From positions 1 through 64,000 of the forward strand of contig JAVBOW010000002.1 of assembly GCA_031550125.1 (NCBI GenBank): a stretch of DNA of 64,000 bases, given 5' to 3'. The notes under the pieces are model-generated. The model searched no databases. It was not told the DNA's origin and saw only the letters and a program-made list of their open reading frames with translations. This stretch comes from JAVBOW01 sp031550125 (GTDB taxonomy: Bacteria > Bacteroidota > Bacteroidia > Bacteroidales > Rikenellaceae). The translations under genes and the position numbers were made by a program. Of the stretch, positions 8,433-17,873 are shown in pieces (the first letter of the stretch is position 1; the number at the start of each line of letters is the position of its first letter).

Positions 8433-10823
8433 TTACCAGGGAGCCGTGTGTACCTGGCCGAATCCAACGCGGCGAACGCGGATCTCACGACCGCCGCCGC
8501 CCGGACCGATAACGGCAGGAAGGTTACCGGTTATGCAGAAACGGAATTTGTTGGTTGTATACGTCTCCTTGAAATAGTACCAGTTGAGTCTCACGTCGTC
8601 GTCTACGGCCGCGAAGAGGAGGCGCATTTCGGAAGGATTCGTCCTTACCCACTCTCCCGCAGTGTTCTGATATTCGATATCCCATATCTTATAACCCTGC
8701 ATGTTGGCGCCGCTCTGCCCCCACTCCCATTGCAAAGCATTGAAAGTGATCGGGTTGTGACCGGTGATTATCTCAAAACGATTCACTCGTCCCGAAGTGT
8801 CGAGGAAACTGGTCAATTCGGCAGGTATGGTCGCCCCGATGTAAGCTGCGTCGCCGACGGTAGTCAGGCGTGTCCTGATGGTCGAACCGACGTTATGGCC
8901 TCCGAATTTGGTGTAGCCGCGGCGGGCGTAAGCCTCTTCCGAAACGCAGTCGTTAAAGGGGTTGTCGGGACTGACGCGGTGGTTGTCGTTATAATAGTCA
9001 ATCTGTATCCATTTGGTTATATATGTGCCGTCTATAGGCAGATAGTGGATACACGAGGCTTCCCATCCCTGGGTCGGGTCCATAAGGATACTGTCTATGC
9101 CGGTAGCCCTGACTGCGGGGAATGGAACCGTACGGGCGGGAATCCTTTTCTCAAGCGGATTTTTCTCAGCTACGGCGGTCTTCAGATAATCGAGGGTCTC
9201 CGTCCTGTGCTTCCAGAACATCAGGCCGTCGGCATCGGGAGTAATGGCGGGGAATTGCTTGATATAGTCGTAAGCCGCCTGGGTATAGGGGAAATGCCAC
9301 GCATCGAAGAACGGGGCCATATTTTCGCCTGCATATTCGCTCACCAGCATAACGAACAGATCGTGCGAACCCTGGTTCCATGTGTTGGTGTAGTTCAACT
9401 CGCGGCACCTCTCGCTCATATAAGGAAATACACCCCAACCTACATGCGAAACTATCTGCATGAGCATCGTAACGCGCATGTTGAGTTTGGTGGTGGCGGC
9501 GCTCCTGATGGTTTCGTCGGCGTTCTTATCGTCGTCGTACGAACGCACAAGATTGGCCTCATACATGGTTATCAAGCTATTGTTGTAGTTGATAGCTTTA
9601 GGGGGATTGGCATTGAGCTTTTCTACAAGCGGGTCGAAATCGAGAACGCCGCCGGGCCAGTTATTCAACGTGCGGGCATAGTGGTAGAAGCCCATATCAC
9701 GAGTCGAGGTGAGCAGATAGGGCGATTTGGCCCACGGTCCCAGGAACGTTTCGCCGAAACCTCGCAGCAGGGCGTACCAGTTGCCGAAGTTGTCGCCCGT
9801 GATGTTGTTTTTACACTGGAGCAAGTCGATGGTAATAACCCTTTTGGCATCCCTGGCGGAAGCGTCGACGCCCGGAGCGCGAACGCAGGTTATAGGATAG
9901 CCGGGATAGTAAAACTTATTGATTTCCTCGTACCATGTCAGTTCAGATCCGATGCGTTGCCTGTTGTCGGGAACCTGCAGGTCGGTATGCACCCTCAGGG
10001 GGGGCTGGTTCTGCTGGTCGTAAGCGCCGAACCACATATAGGAATCTACGATATTCTCCAGGTTGGAAAGCACGTCGGAAGGTTTGGACATGGCGACCAT
10101 CTCGGGTATGCCCATGGTGAGGATGACCTTGGGAGAACGGAGCTCCGTCCACATAAGGAACGGCATGCTGGCCGAAGTGACGCCCGGATCGGCCTTATGT
10201 AACGTCACGTAGTTGGCGCGAGTGTTCATGCGCTTCATCCAATCGGCCTCTTCCTGCTCGGTAGAACCCATTATATAGTCGTCGGACTTAATGGCCCCGT
10301 TAACGGTGATCGTTACCGGATCTGTCGAGGCGGGAACGTCGCCGGGTTCGTAATAGAAGTAAAGGAAGCCGCCTATCCAACTCAATAACTTTTGAGTCTT
10401 GCCGGCCTCCAGCAACCCGTGTTCAACGCAATTCCCGTAACGCAGCATGATCTGGCCCGTCTCGAGTTTGTGGCCCAATCCTATCTGGTAATGTAGCTTA
10501 TTGACTCCGCTCGGGACTACGATCTCTATAGAATCCTCCATAGGTACGAACAAACCCGTACTCTGCAACACCGGAGTGGAGGGAGAGATAATCAGACGGG
10601 AATAACCTCCCCTTACCTGCACCTGACAGCCTTCTGCGCGCTCCACTTCGGGACTCACAGGGCCAGGATATGCGGCGGCCCATTCCCACAACAGATTCTG
10701 TTTCTTCTCCGGCGCGGGTGTAGGATCGTCTAAAAATGGCTTCTCTGTTTCAGGGTCTTTGGTACATGAGGCTGCAAACAGCACGAACACAACCGGAAGC
10801 AATATTGTTAAAAACCTTTTCAT
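8433..10823 (-). CDS. M60-like lipoprotein lacking the HExxH metalloprotease motif
   Basis: A lipoprotein of 796 residues from the Met at 10823 (a second ATG lies at 10829). The leader ends LFAASC and is followed by acidic TKDPETE, a likely surface-export signal. The central ~200-520 region follows the M60/enhancin-like layout: ELRSPKVILTMGIPEM, GNWYALLRGFGETF where WHExGH is expected, NYNNSLITMYE where the Glu-containing helix is expected, and GENMAPFFDAWHFP closing the domain. There is no HExxH and not even an HE dipeptide anywhere, so zinc catalysis is unlikely. The last ~200 residues look like a beta-rich discoidin-type module (RFEIITGHNPITFNALQWEW). It is the last gene of the long SusCD/fasciclin operon, 13 bases after SusD. 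A ligand-binding rather than proteolytic role is inferred. Confidence 0.65.
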   Translation of the reverse strand: MKRFLTILLPVVFVLFAASCTKDPETEKPFLDDPTPAPEKKQNLLWEWAAAYPGPVSPEVERAEGCQVQVRGGYSRLIISPSTPVLQSTGLFVPMEDSIEIVVPSGVNKLHYQIGLGHKLETGQIMLRYGNCVEHGLLEAGKTQKLLSWIGGFLYFYYEPGDVPASTDPVTITVNGAIKSDDYIMGSTEQEEADWMKRMNTRANYVTLHKADPGVTSASMPFLMWTELRSPKVILTMGIPEMVAMSKPSDVLSNLENIVDSYMWFGAYDQQNQPPLRVHTDLQVPDNRQRIGSELTWYEEINKFYYPGYPITCVRAPGVDASARDAKRVITIDLLQCKNNITGDNFGNWYALLRGFGETFLGPWAKSPYLLTSTRDMGFYHYARTLNNWPGGVLDFDPLVEKLNANPPKAINYNNSLITMYEANLVRSYDDDKNADETIRSAATTKLNMRVTMLMQIVSHVGWGVFPYMSERCRELNYTNTWNQGSHDLFVMLVSEYAGENMAPFFDAWHFPYTQAAYDYIKQFPAITPDADGLMFWKHRTETLDYLKTAVAEKNPLEKRIPARTVPFPAVRATGIDSILMDPTQGWEASCIHYLPIDGTYITKWIQIDYYNDNHRVSPDNPFNDCVSEEAYARRGYTKFGGHNVGSTIRTRLTTVGDAAYIGATIPAELTSFLDTSGRVNRFEIITGHNPITFNALQWEWGQSGANMQGYKIWDIEYQNTAGEWVRTNPSEMRLLFAAVDDDVRLNWYYFKETYTTNKFRFCITGNLPAVIGPGGGGREIRVRRVGFGQVHTAPW

Positions 10824-10835
10824 GGCCATTTGCTT

Positions 10836-12605
10836 TTATTGTTTATTGAGTTTGAAGTCGTATTTGATGAACCAGTTCTCGGGATCTCTCAACAGCGTCC
10901 TGTAGTACTCCCTTTCGGCCGGATCGTCAAACTTTTGGCATACTACATCGGCGAGCAACGCGGGGTTGTCGTTGTTTATGGCCATGCGTAAAAGCGTGAA
11001 CCAGTGCTTGCCCTCGGCGGCTAATTCGCGTGCCGTCTCTTCACATATTATACTGTCGATAATGAATTTGCGGCGATCGGTGTAGGCTTTGGTTGGCGGT
11101 TCGTTATCGTACGGAGGAGTGACTTTATTAAACCTCGGGTCGGTAGAACGCAGTGGAGGCAGGCCTACACGGCCCCTGACGCCCTGGGAAGCCTGGAACT
11201 TGGCTGCGGAGAACAACGGCGCGTCGAAAGGATGTTTAAAGGCGCTTCCGCTCGCATGGTAGGGGGCGAAACCTTCGTTGTAAAGGGCATCGGCGGCATC
11301 GAGGTTGCCAAGGTTCGACAACGCCTCGGAAACCATCAGGAATATCTCGGACGCACGGTAGATGAAGATATGCTTATCATGCCTGTACGCAGGGATGTAG
11401 CTCAGGCTTTGACGCTGAAAGCCCGACCCGTTGGAATGGTATTTGCGGATCACCGGCTCTCCGAGCTGACCCGGCTCAATGTCGATGGTCATGATCCTGC
11501 GGGTGTTGTCTTTAAAGGGGTTATTTACATACCTTACCCCGTCTATGTAGTAATAGACGTCCTGCTTGTAGTCGAATTTCCCCTCGAGCGCCTTGGTAGG
11601 CATAAGATAATACTTATTCGGGGGAGCAGGCGAGAACAGCTCCTGCAACTGGTTTGTCTGGTTGCTGGCGTAGTCGTACAGGGCTACGGTCAGTATTTCG
11701 TTATTGAAAGGGTTGGCGTCGGCGGAAAGGGTGGAGTTGTTCGCCGCCCCGAACAGGATGTTCCACCACGATCCGGAACCGGTGTATTGTCCGCTGAACA
11801 TATACGAGCAGGTGAGCAGGTTGTTGTTGTCCTCACTTATCAGGCTGCGGCCGGCAATAAGGTCGATGCCTGTCTTTACCGCGTCAATATAGTTGCCGTT
11901 CCATAAATAAAGTTCCGTAAGCAGGGCGTCCGGCTGGATGGACATACGTTTCCACACGAGGTTGTTGTTGCCGAGTTCCAACATCTTGTCTACCTGCACG
12001 TACTGCATGCAATTCACTCCGTCAACGCCGGTTTTCATGAAATTTATCAGTATGGGGATGAGATCTTTGAGTTTGGTCGGGGTCACCTTGCTCAGGTCGG
12101 TCTCGCCTATCATGGCATAGTCGTAATAGATCGCCTCGCCATATAGTTTGCCTATATTGAGATAGGCCCAAGTGCGGGCGCAAATAGCCCCTCCTATCAT
12201 CTGGCGGTATATCTCCTGGGGGATGACCTTGGGATAGCGGTGCTGGTAAGCCACCGCATGCCTGAGAAAGTCGTTGGCGTTCATCACTATCTTGTAGAAA
12301 GGCGCCGGATTGACGATCGGGTTGTCGGGTCTCTCCTGATAGCGGAAGACGTCCCAGTAGTCGGTGGGAGCCTGACCGGTGGGAGAGATGAGTTCGCCTC
12401 TCAGTTCGCTCATGATGATAAGGTCGTCGGCGGCCGACTGGATCGTACCCAACACGCCTATGAACGAGGCGTAGACGTTGGTACGATCGCGGTAAGCGTC
12501 ATCCTCGGTGAGCATGGTGTCGGACGTCTTCTCGAAAAAGTTCTCGCACGAACAGAGAACTGCCGCCATACACACCACCGATACTATCTTGTTGAACAGT
12601 TTCAT
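10836..12605 (-). CDS. SusD/RagB family outer-membrane lipoprotein (second pair)
   Basis: A 589-residue surface lipoprotein that caps its SusC partner and binds incoming ligand. Signal peptide MKLFNKIVSVVCMAAVLCSC has its lipidated Cys followed by acidic ENFFEK. The all-helical SusD fold is suggested by the N-terminal NANDFLRHAVAYQHRYP segment, ARTWAYLNIGKLYGEAIYYDY, and the C-terminal RASEIFLMVSEALSNLGN and ETARELAAEGKHWFTLLRMA signatures. The start at 12605 is preferred over 12623 because GGAAAAG lies directly upstream. It follows SusC by 43 bases. It is longer than the other SusD here and only distantly like it, so the two pairs may handle different ligands. Confidence 0.88.
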   Translation of the reverse strand: MKLFNKIVSVVCMAAVLCSCENFFEKTSDTMLTEDDAYRDRTNVYASFIGVLGTIQSAADDLIIMSELRGELISPTGQAPTDYWDVFRYQERPDNPIVNPAPFYKIVMNANDFLRHAVAYQHRYPKVIPQEIYRQMIGGAICARTWAYLNIGKLYGEAIYYDYAMIGETDLSKVTPTKLKDLIPILINFMKTGVDGVNCMQYVQVDKMLELGNNNLVWKRMSIQPDALLTELYLWNGNYIDAVKTGIDLIAGRSLISEDNNNLLTCSYMFSGQYTGSGSWWNILFGAANNSTLSADANPFNNEILTVALYDYASNQTNQLQELFSPAPPNKYYLMPTKALEGKFDYKQDVYYYIDGVRYVNNPFKDNTRRIMTIDIEPGQLGEPVIRKYHSNGSGFQRQSLSYIPAYRHDKHIFIYRASEIFLMVSEALSNLGNLDAADALYNEGFAPYHASGSAFKHPFDAPLFSAAKFQASQGVRGRVGLPPLRSTDPRFNKVTPPYDNEPPTKAYTDRRKFIIDSIICEETARELAAEGKHWFTLLRMAINNDNPALLADVVCQKFDDPAEREYYRTLLRDPENWFIKYDFKLNKQ

Positions 12606-12648
12606 ATCTTTTCCGTTTTGCATTATAACGTTTTTAGCTCCGAAAATA

Positions 12649-15600
12649 TTAGAAGTTCAGCACCAAGCCGAGTTTTACGAGTTTGGGAACCGGAACCTTC
12701 GCCAAATCCATGCCTATGCGCGACATATCGTAACTGTAGGCAAACTCAGGATCCGAACCGGTATAATCCGTGAAGGTGAAGAGGTTTTCGCCGGTTATGT
12801 ATACTTTCATACCCGTGAGGAACAGCACTTTCTTGTTAGTCTCATACGCCAGGGTTATTTCTTTGAATTTGAAGAACGAACCGTCCTCTATCCATCGCGA
12901 CGAGAAGCTGTTGTTGCCGGCCGGGTCGCCGAACATAACCCTCGGGATATCCGTAATCTGGTTTTCGGCTATCCAGCGGCGGGCCATACTGGCCGCCTGG
13001 TTGGAGAACCTGGTGCCGGACTCGTTATAGCGCCTCACGCCGTTATATATGTCGTTGCCGTAACTGTAAGTGCAGTTCACGAAAAGGGAGAAACCGCCAA
13101 GCGACATCTTGCTGTAAACGCCACCGAAGAAATCGGGGTTGGCGTGGCCGAGAACGGCGCGATCGGAGTTGTTGATGATCCCGTCGCGGTTACGATCCAC
13201 AAACCTTATGTCGCCCGGACCGTAAGTGTAGCCGCTCTGGGTCTTCAGGTTGGCCTCTTCGGCCTGGCGCACTCCGGCGATAACGCCCGTGGCGGTGTTG
13301 CCGTAGAACGAATAAGGCGATTCACCCACTTTGTTGATAACCGACACGCCGTCCTCCATGTCAACCATATATTGGTCGGCGCCGCCGAGATCCAGTATAA
13401 CGGATTTATAGGCAGAGATGTTGCCGCCTACCCTCCAGCGGAATTTACCGCCCGACAGAAGAAGGCTTACATTGGCTTCGGCTCCCCTGGTACGAAGTTC
13501 GCCGGCGTTCTTGAACATGGTGTTGGTGCCGTAGGCTCCCGAAACCGATGCAGGAACGATCATATCGCGCGTATATTCCTGGAACATATCGAGGCTCACG
13601 GTAAATTTGTCTCCGCGGGTGGCGAAATCCAGGCCCAGGTTAGTGTTGTAGACCTTCTCCGGGCCGATCATCCTGTTGGGGATGCCGTCGCGGACCAAAC
13701 CGCTAACGGTATGTACCATCTGGAGGATGTAGTAATATTTGCCGTATTTGCTGCTGTAACGGCTGTTGGGATTGACGCTGAATTCGGTACGGAGCATAAA
13801 GTTATTAATGCCCGCGTGATGGCGCATAACCGGCAGGTTATTGATCTTCCAGCCCAATTTGGCGGCGGGGAAGACGAAGAAACGCTGGCTGTAGTCGCCG
13901 TAGGTGGACGCGGCGTCTACCATGGCCGCCCCGGTAACGAACAACTGCTGATCGAAGTTATAGTTGGCCGTAACGTAGGAGTCCATCCAGTTCCATATCT
14001 CGGAGTAGCCGTCCGTACGGCGCGAGTTGTTCTGCGTCTTGGTAAGGTTCCTGTAACGGTCGCTGGCGGTGTTGATACCGGCACCCATACTGGCGTCGTG
14101 GCGGGCGCTAAGCACTTGCCATGCCGCGTCTACCGACAGGTTGTGTTTATAGTTGAACGAGCGGTTGTAGCCCAGCCATGCCTTACCGTAATAGTTCTTG
14201 GTCTCCGACGAACCGCTGCGTACCGTATTGAGCGCCTGCCCGCCGAGAAGCGGAGCGATGGCGAGCGAACTGCGGCCGCCGATAAAGATATCGTCCTTGA
14301 TATAATTATAGTAGATGCCGAACACGATGCCTGCCCTCCAGAAAGGATTGATCTTGTAGGTCATGTTGGAATTGATCATCATGTCGTACATCCTGTTACG
14401 GGCGTCTATTCCGTTTATCATAGCGGCAGGGTTGCTTATGCCCATGGAAGGATCGTACTGGGAGAAGCCCGGGAGTTGGCGCGCCTTACCGTTCTCTATC
14501 TCTATCTGGTGCGTGCGGTTAAGCGGGGAGAAACCGTAAGCGGACAGCATGAGGTTCGTTTGAGGTGTAGCCATGCCCTGTTCCTGCAACAAAAGCTCGT
14601 TATAGTCGAATGCTACCGACGCCGTGGCGGTTAGTTTATCGCTGAAAACGACGTTGGTGTTGCCTCGGGTGTAGAACTTGTCCTGCGAAGTGCCTTTCAG
14701 CGCGCCCTGGTTGCTTATATAGCCTGCCGTGAGAAGGAATTTAACAACGGCGTCGCCACCTTTGATCTTGAGCATATTCTCCGAAGTTAAGCCGGGAGAG
14801 TATATCTCGTTTTGCCAATCCATATTGTTGCCGTATTTTATCTTCTCGGCCGCCGACAGGTTATTTTTAAGGAACGGGAAGTATGTCTGCAGTTCCTGCG
14901 CATCGGGATACTGGCTTATTCCTATGTCGCCTATATATTTACGGAACTCGGTGGCATTGAGCAACGGGATAGTTTTGTCGATGAACGTCACGCCCTCCGT
15001 GGAATAAAGGTCGACCACCGTCTGGTTGTCTATACCTTTCTCCGTCTCTATCATAAGCACGCCGTTGCTGCCCATAGATCCGTAAGCCAGGGCGTCAGCG
15101 CCCTTGAGCAGCGTAATCTGTTCTATCTCTTTGAGGTTGACCGGTTCAAGAATATCGGACGAAAAGCCTCCTATAACCAGCGAAGAACGCGTATCGGGCA
15201 TATAAGGCAATCCGTCGACAACAACCAAAGGAGTGTTCTCTCCCATTATGCTGCGCAAGCCGCGCAGGTTGATGAACGAACCCTCGCCGGGCATTCCGCT
15301 TTTGTCGAGTACCCTCAGACCGGTAAACCGGCCGGTAAGGGCGTCGCTGGTAGCCGAATAGCCTTCGGAAATATTTTTTCGGTTTATGGCAGTAGCCGGG
15401 CTATTCCTGTTCGCCATGGGCTTCTCGCCTTCCGAAGTAGAGTAACGGTCTGTGGCAAAGGTATTGTTCGACGCCTGCAGGTAAACGACCACGCTGTCGC
15501 GGCCGAAAAGATCTACCCGCTGGGTGAAGTACCCCACCTTGACTACGTTAATGTGCGTTTTTATGGTATTTACGTTCAATGTGAACGCACCGGTACCGTC

Positions 15601-15813
15601 GGCACTCAGGGCCTGCCCCCGGCCTTCGGGCGATACTATCTGCACGCCGCCCAGAGGAAAACGCTTATTCGCATCGAGAACAACCCCTTTAACCTGGATA
15701 GCCTTGGGTTTAGCCTGTTGCGCTGCTTGTGCGGGCTGTGCAGGTTGCGCCAACGAACGGCCCCAAACGAAGACCAGCGAAACTAACAGTGTGTACTTGA
15801 TAAAATTATTCAT
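12649..15813 (-). CDS. SusC/RagA TonB-dependent outer-membrane transporter (second pair)
   Basis: A 1,054-residue TonB-linked barrel from the Met at 15813. An upstream Met at 15852 would overlap the preceding gene by 14 bases and has no leader-like sequence. After the signal peptide comes an Ala/Gln/Pro-rich linker, then a carboxypeptidase-regulatory-like domain (IQVKGVVLDANKRFPLGGVQ), then the plug with NLRGLRSIMGENTPLVVVDG and EIEQITLLKGADALAYGSMG. The barrel ends in KLGLVLNF with terminal Phe. The partner is the SusD directly downstream. There is no N-terminal sigma-regulator (STN) domain, so it is unlikely to be a transducing receptor with its own ECF sigma system, and none is encoded nearby. 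Confidence 0.92.
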   Translation of the reverse strand: MNNFIKYTLLVSLVFVWGRSLAQPAQPAQAAQQAKPKAIQVKGVVLDANKRFPLGGVQIVSPEGRGQALSADGTGAFTLNVNTIKTHINVVKVGYFTQRVDLFGRDSVVVYLQASNNTFATDRYSTSEGEKPMANRNSPATAINRKNISEGYSATSDALTGRFTGLRVLDKSGMPGEGSFINLRGLRSIMGENTPLVVVDGLPYMPDTRSSLVIGGFSSDILEPVNLKEIEQITLLKGADALAYGSMGSNGVLMIETEKGIDNQTVVDLYSTEGVTFIDKTIPLLNATEFRKYIGDIGISQYPDAQELQTYFPFLKNNLSAAEKIKYGNNMDWQNEIYSPGLTSENMLKIKGGDAVVKFLLTAGYISNQGALKGTSQDKFYTRGNTNVVFSDKLTATASVAFDYNELLLQEQGMATPQTNLMLSAYGFSPLNRTHQIEIENGKARQLPGFSQYDPSMGISNPAAMINGIDARNRMYDMMINSNMTYKINPFWRAGIVFGIYYNYIKDDIFIGGRSSLAIAPLLGGQALNTVRSGSSETKNYYGKAWLGYNRSFNYKHNLSVDAAWQVLSARHDASMGAGINTASDRYRNLTKTQNNSRRTDGYSEIWNWMDSYVTANYNFDQQLFVTGAAMVDAASTYGDYSQRFFVFPAAKLGWKINNLPVMRHHAGINNFMLRTEFSVNPNSRYSSKYGKYYYILQMVHTVSGLVRDGIPNRMIGPEKVYNTNLGLDFATRGDKFTVSLDMFQEYTRDMIVPASVSGAYGTNTMFKNAGELRTRGAEANVSLLLSGGKFRWRVGGNISAYKSVILDLGGADQYMVDMEDGVSVINKVGESPYSFYGNTATGVIAGVRQAEEANLKTQSGYTYGPGDIRFVDRNRDGIINNSDRAVLGHANPDFFGGVYSKMSLGGFSLFVNCTYSYGNDIYNGVRRYNESGTRFSNQAASMARRWIAENQITDIPRVMFGDPAGNNSFSSRWIEDGSFFKFKEITLAYETNKKVLFLTGMKVYITGENLFTFTDYTGSDPEFAYSYDMSRIGMDLAKVPVPKLVKLGLVLNF

Positions 15814-15838
15814 TTCTAATCCGTTTTTCAGGGTAGGG

Positions 15839-17818
15839 TTAATAATTTTCATGCGGCACCAGCGTCACCCTGCCGGCGGTAAGCCTTGTGTTGGATTTGA
15901 ACTTCAGCTTGGGTCCGTAAACTTCATCGCCAAGCCTCTCCTGGTCCATCCATTTCATCATGTCGTTATATACGTCATGCGGAATGGGAAGTTGCAAAGT
16001 TATCTTCACCGGAGCGTAGATGGGTATGGTAGTACTCAGGCCAAGATCGAAATGATCCGCAACCAAGCCGCCCTGAGGAGATGGGTAGTCGTAAAGGCCC
16101 AGGTTGGGCTGTCTCGGTTCCGAACCCGCCATGGCGCCTGTACCGCCCTTGAAAGGTATTGGGCTGGGTCTAAGCGGCCTCACGGGAGTATTGATACCGG
16201 TAAGGCGGAACATGGAATTGTTTATGTACAGGTGTACGGAGTCGGTCAAACTGAGCGTACCGTCGGTGACGGTAGTGTTACCCAAACGGATGTAGACCGT
16301 ATAGTCGCCCGGCATTATCGGCTTTTTGGTTACGGTATAACGTCCTACGTCGATGGTGTCTATATTGAACGACCAGAACATGTAGGTTGGCAGTGCCGGC
16401 GCACTCGAGATACTCGGATCGGCCAGCATGGCGGATTTGTACGCATCGGTTGTCCTGTCGCGGCCAAGCCTTATCTTCTCTTCATCGCGCGAATAGGGAT
16501 AACATCTGCCGTAAGCCGGATCATGGGAAGCATCGTTGGAGCTGTCTCCGCCCCAGTCTTTGTTGGGCTGGATAAACTGGAAACGCACCTCCTGCACCTG
16601 GGGGATAACCTCCGACTGGACCGGAGCGTAGTTGGTCCAGCGGTCGATAAGGTCGCCGTCGTTCGGGTCTATCACCGGTTTAGCGTAGTTGCCTCCCTTG
16701 AAAGGCGATCCGGCAGTGACGCCGTCCGAACGGAAGGTGGTCATACGCAAATCGTACGGGCTGATAATCTGGGTGGAGAAATAGATACTCCTCGGCACGT
16801 AGCAACCGTCCAACAGGTAAACCACTCCATTACTCAAAAATACGGAATCGTAGCAGTTCTGGTATCTCGTTTTGAGATTATACACGTGTTCTGTCGTGGT
16901 ATTGGCAGAGATGAGCGAGTCGTTCCATGTCAGAGAGAGTTCGGAGTCGTGTATTGACGCTTTCAGGAACCACTCCATCCATTTTGCCGTATCGGCGGAA
17001 GAGATTGGATATTGGTAGCTGTTCAGGAGATTGGTGTAGGCCTCCATCATGCCGAGGCAAGCCGCATCGTTGGGAATGAACATAGTGAAGCGCCTGTCCT
17101 CGTCACGTACGTCGGAATAGATAAAGATATCGTTGATCGTGTCGCTGTGGCCTTCCCAATCGCGAATGGGTTTACCGTCGTGACCGATGCCCTTGATCGG
17201 GGCGTTGAGCGTATCGTAAACCACCGTCTTGCGGGCAAAGAGAGTCTTCTTGAAGATGGAAAAATCGCCGCTCAAGCTGTGTATGAATTGGTAAATGTTC
17301 TTTTTAGTCTTTACCAGACCATCCATTTCGTGGACTATGCCGTTCTCGAAACGCTGATTATATTTGACCGCATTCAGGGCTATCCCGTCAACGAAATAAA
17401 TGCCGTCGTTGACCTCCACCGAGAGGGCTTTTTGAGCCAGCGTCCTTACCAGGCTCATACGGCCAAGGTTGAACTCGGAGATAACCGAATTGCTTATATG
17501 GTTACGGGCCAGAAACTCCTTATCAGAAAGGTCCATCGCCTCCAACTCCGCGTCTGAAGGCATATATCTGTTATTGGGAACCCAGACCGTTACAAGGTTA
17601 TCCATGACCAACTCCTTATCGACGCCGGTCTCTTTGAGCAAGGCCACGAATTTGGAATATTCAGGATTCTTTTCGAGGCAATCCATAACCGTACCTTCGT
17701 TCACTCCGCTCGGCTGCTCATAATAATCCTTGATCGGATCGGCAGTACACGACGCAAGGAACAGAACAACCGAAGAGATCGCAAGCAGTCTCATCGCTAT
17801 GTTAATGCTATTTTTCAT
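15839..17818 (-). CDS. Fasciclin (FAS1) domain lipoprotein C, two FAS1 repeats plus beta-rich tail
   Basis: A surface lipoprotein (659 residues from 17818; an ATG at 17830 is also possible). The lipobox is LFLASC, followed by TADPIKDYYE. FAS1 repeat 1 spans about 40-175 (TVMDCLEKNPEYSKFVALLK, ends NGIVHEMDGLV). Repeat 2 spans about 178-350 (FTMFIPNDAACLGMMEAY, ends NGVVYLLDGCYVP). The remaining ~300 residues are an unrecognised beta-rich region that includes TVYIRLGNTTVTDGTLSLTD. FAS1 domains are adhesion modules that bind proteins or glycans. It sits between another FAS1 gene (55-base gap) and SusC. A GGAAAA run just upstream favours 17818. The ligand is unknown. Confidence 0.85.
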   Translation of the reverse strand: MKNSINIAMRLLAISSVVLFLASCTADPIKDYYEQPSGVNEGTVMDCLEKNPEYSKFVALLKETGVDKELVMDNLVTVWVPNNRYMPSDAELEAMDLSDKEFLARNHISNSVISEFNLGRMSLVRTLAQKALSVEVNDGIYFVDGIALNAVKYNQRFENGIVHEMDGLVKTKKNIYQFIHSLSGDFSIFKKTLFARKTVVYDTLNAPIKGIGHDGKPIRDWEGHSDTINDIFIYSDVRDEDRRFTMFIPNDAACLGMMEAYTNLLNSYQYPISSADTAKWMEWFLKASIHDSELSLTWNDSLISANTTTEHVYNLKTRYQNCYDSVFLSNGVVYLLDGCYVPRSIYFSTQIISPYDLRMTTFRSDGVTAGSPFKGGNYAKPVIDPNDGDLIDRWTNYAPVQSEVIPQVQEVRFQFIQPNKDWGGDSSNDASHDPAYGRCYPYSRDEEKIRLGRDRTTDAYKSAMLADPSISSAPALPTYMFWSFNIDTIDVGRYTVTKKPIMPGDYTVYIRLGNTTVTDGTLSLTDSVHLYINNSMFRLTGINTPVRPLRPSPIPFKGGTGAMAGSEPRQPNLGLYDYPSPQGGLVADHFDLGLSTTIPIYAPVKITLQLPIPHDVYNDMMKWMDQERLGDEVYGPKLKFKSNTRLTAGRVTLVPHENY

Positions 17819-17873
17819 TTTTCCAATCATTTTATAATGCGAAAGAAAATCGTTCTTGGCTTAACTACGGCGT

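Noticed and set aside
8433..10823. Active M60 mucin-degrading protease
   Set aside because: No HExxH motif anywhere in the protein.
8355..14634. Long plus-strand open frames (up to 708 codons) antisense to the M60-like, SusD and SusC genes
   Set aside because: The opposite-strand proteins show full SusC/SusD/M60-like features and leaders. The plus-strand products are rich in Val/His/Gly/Arg without any family pattern.
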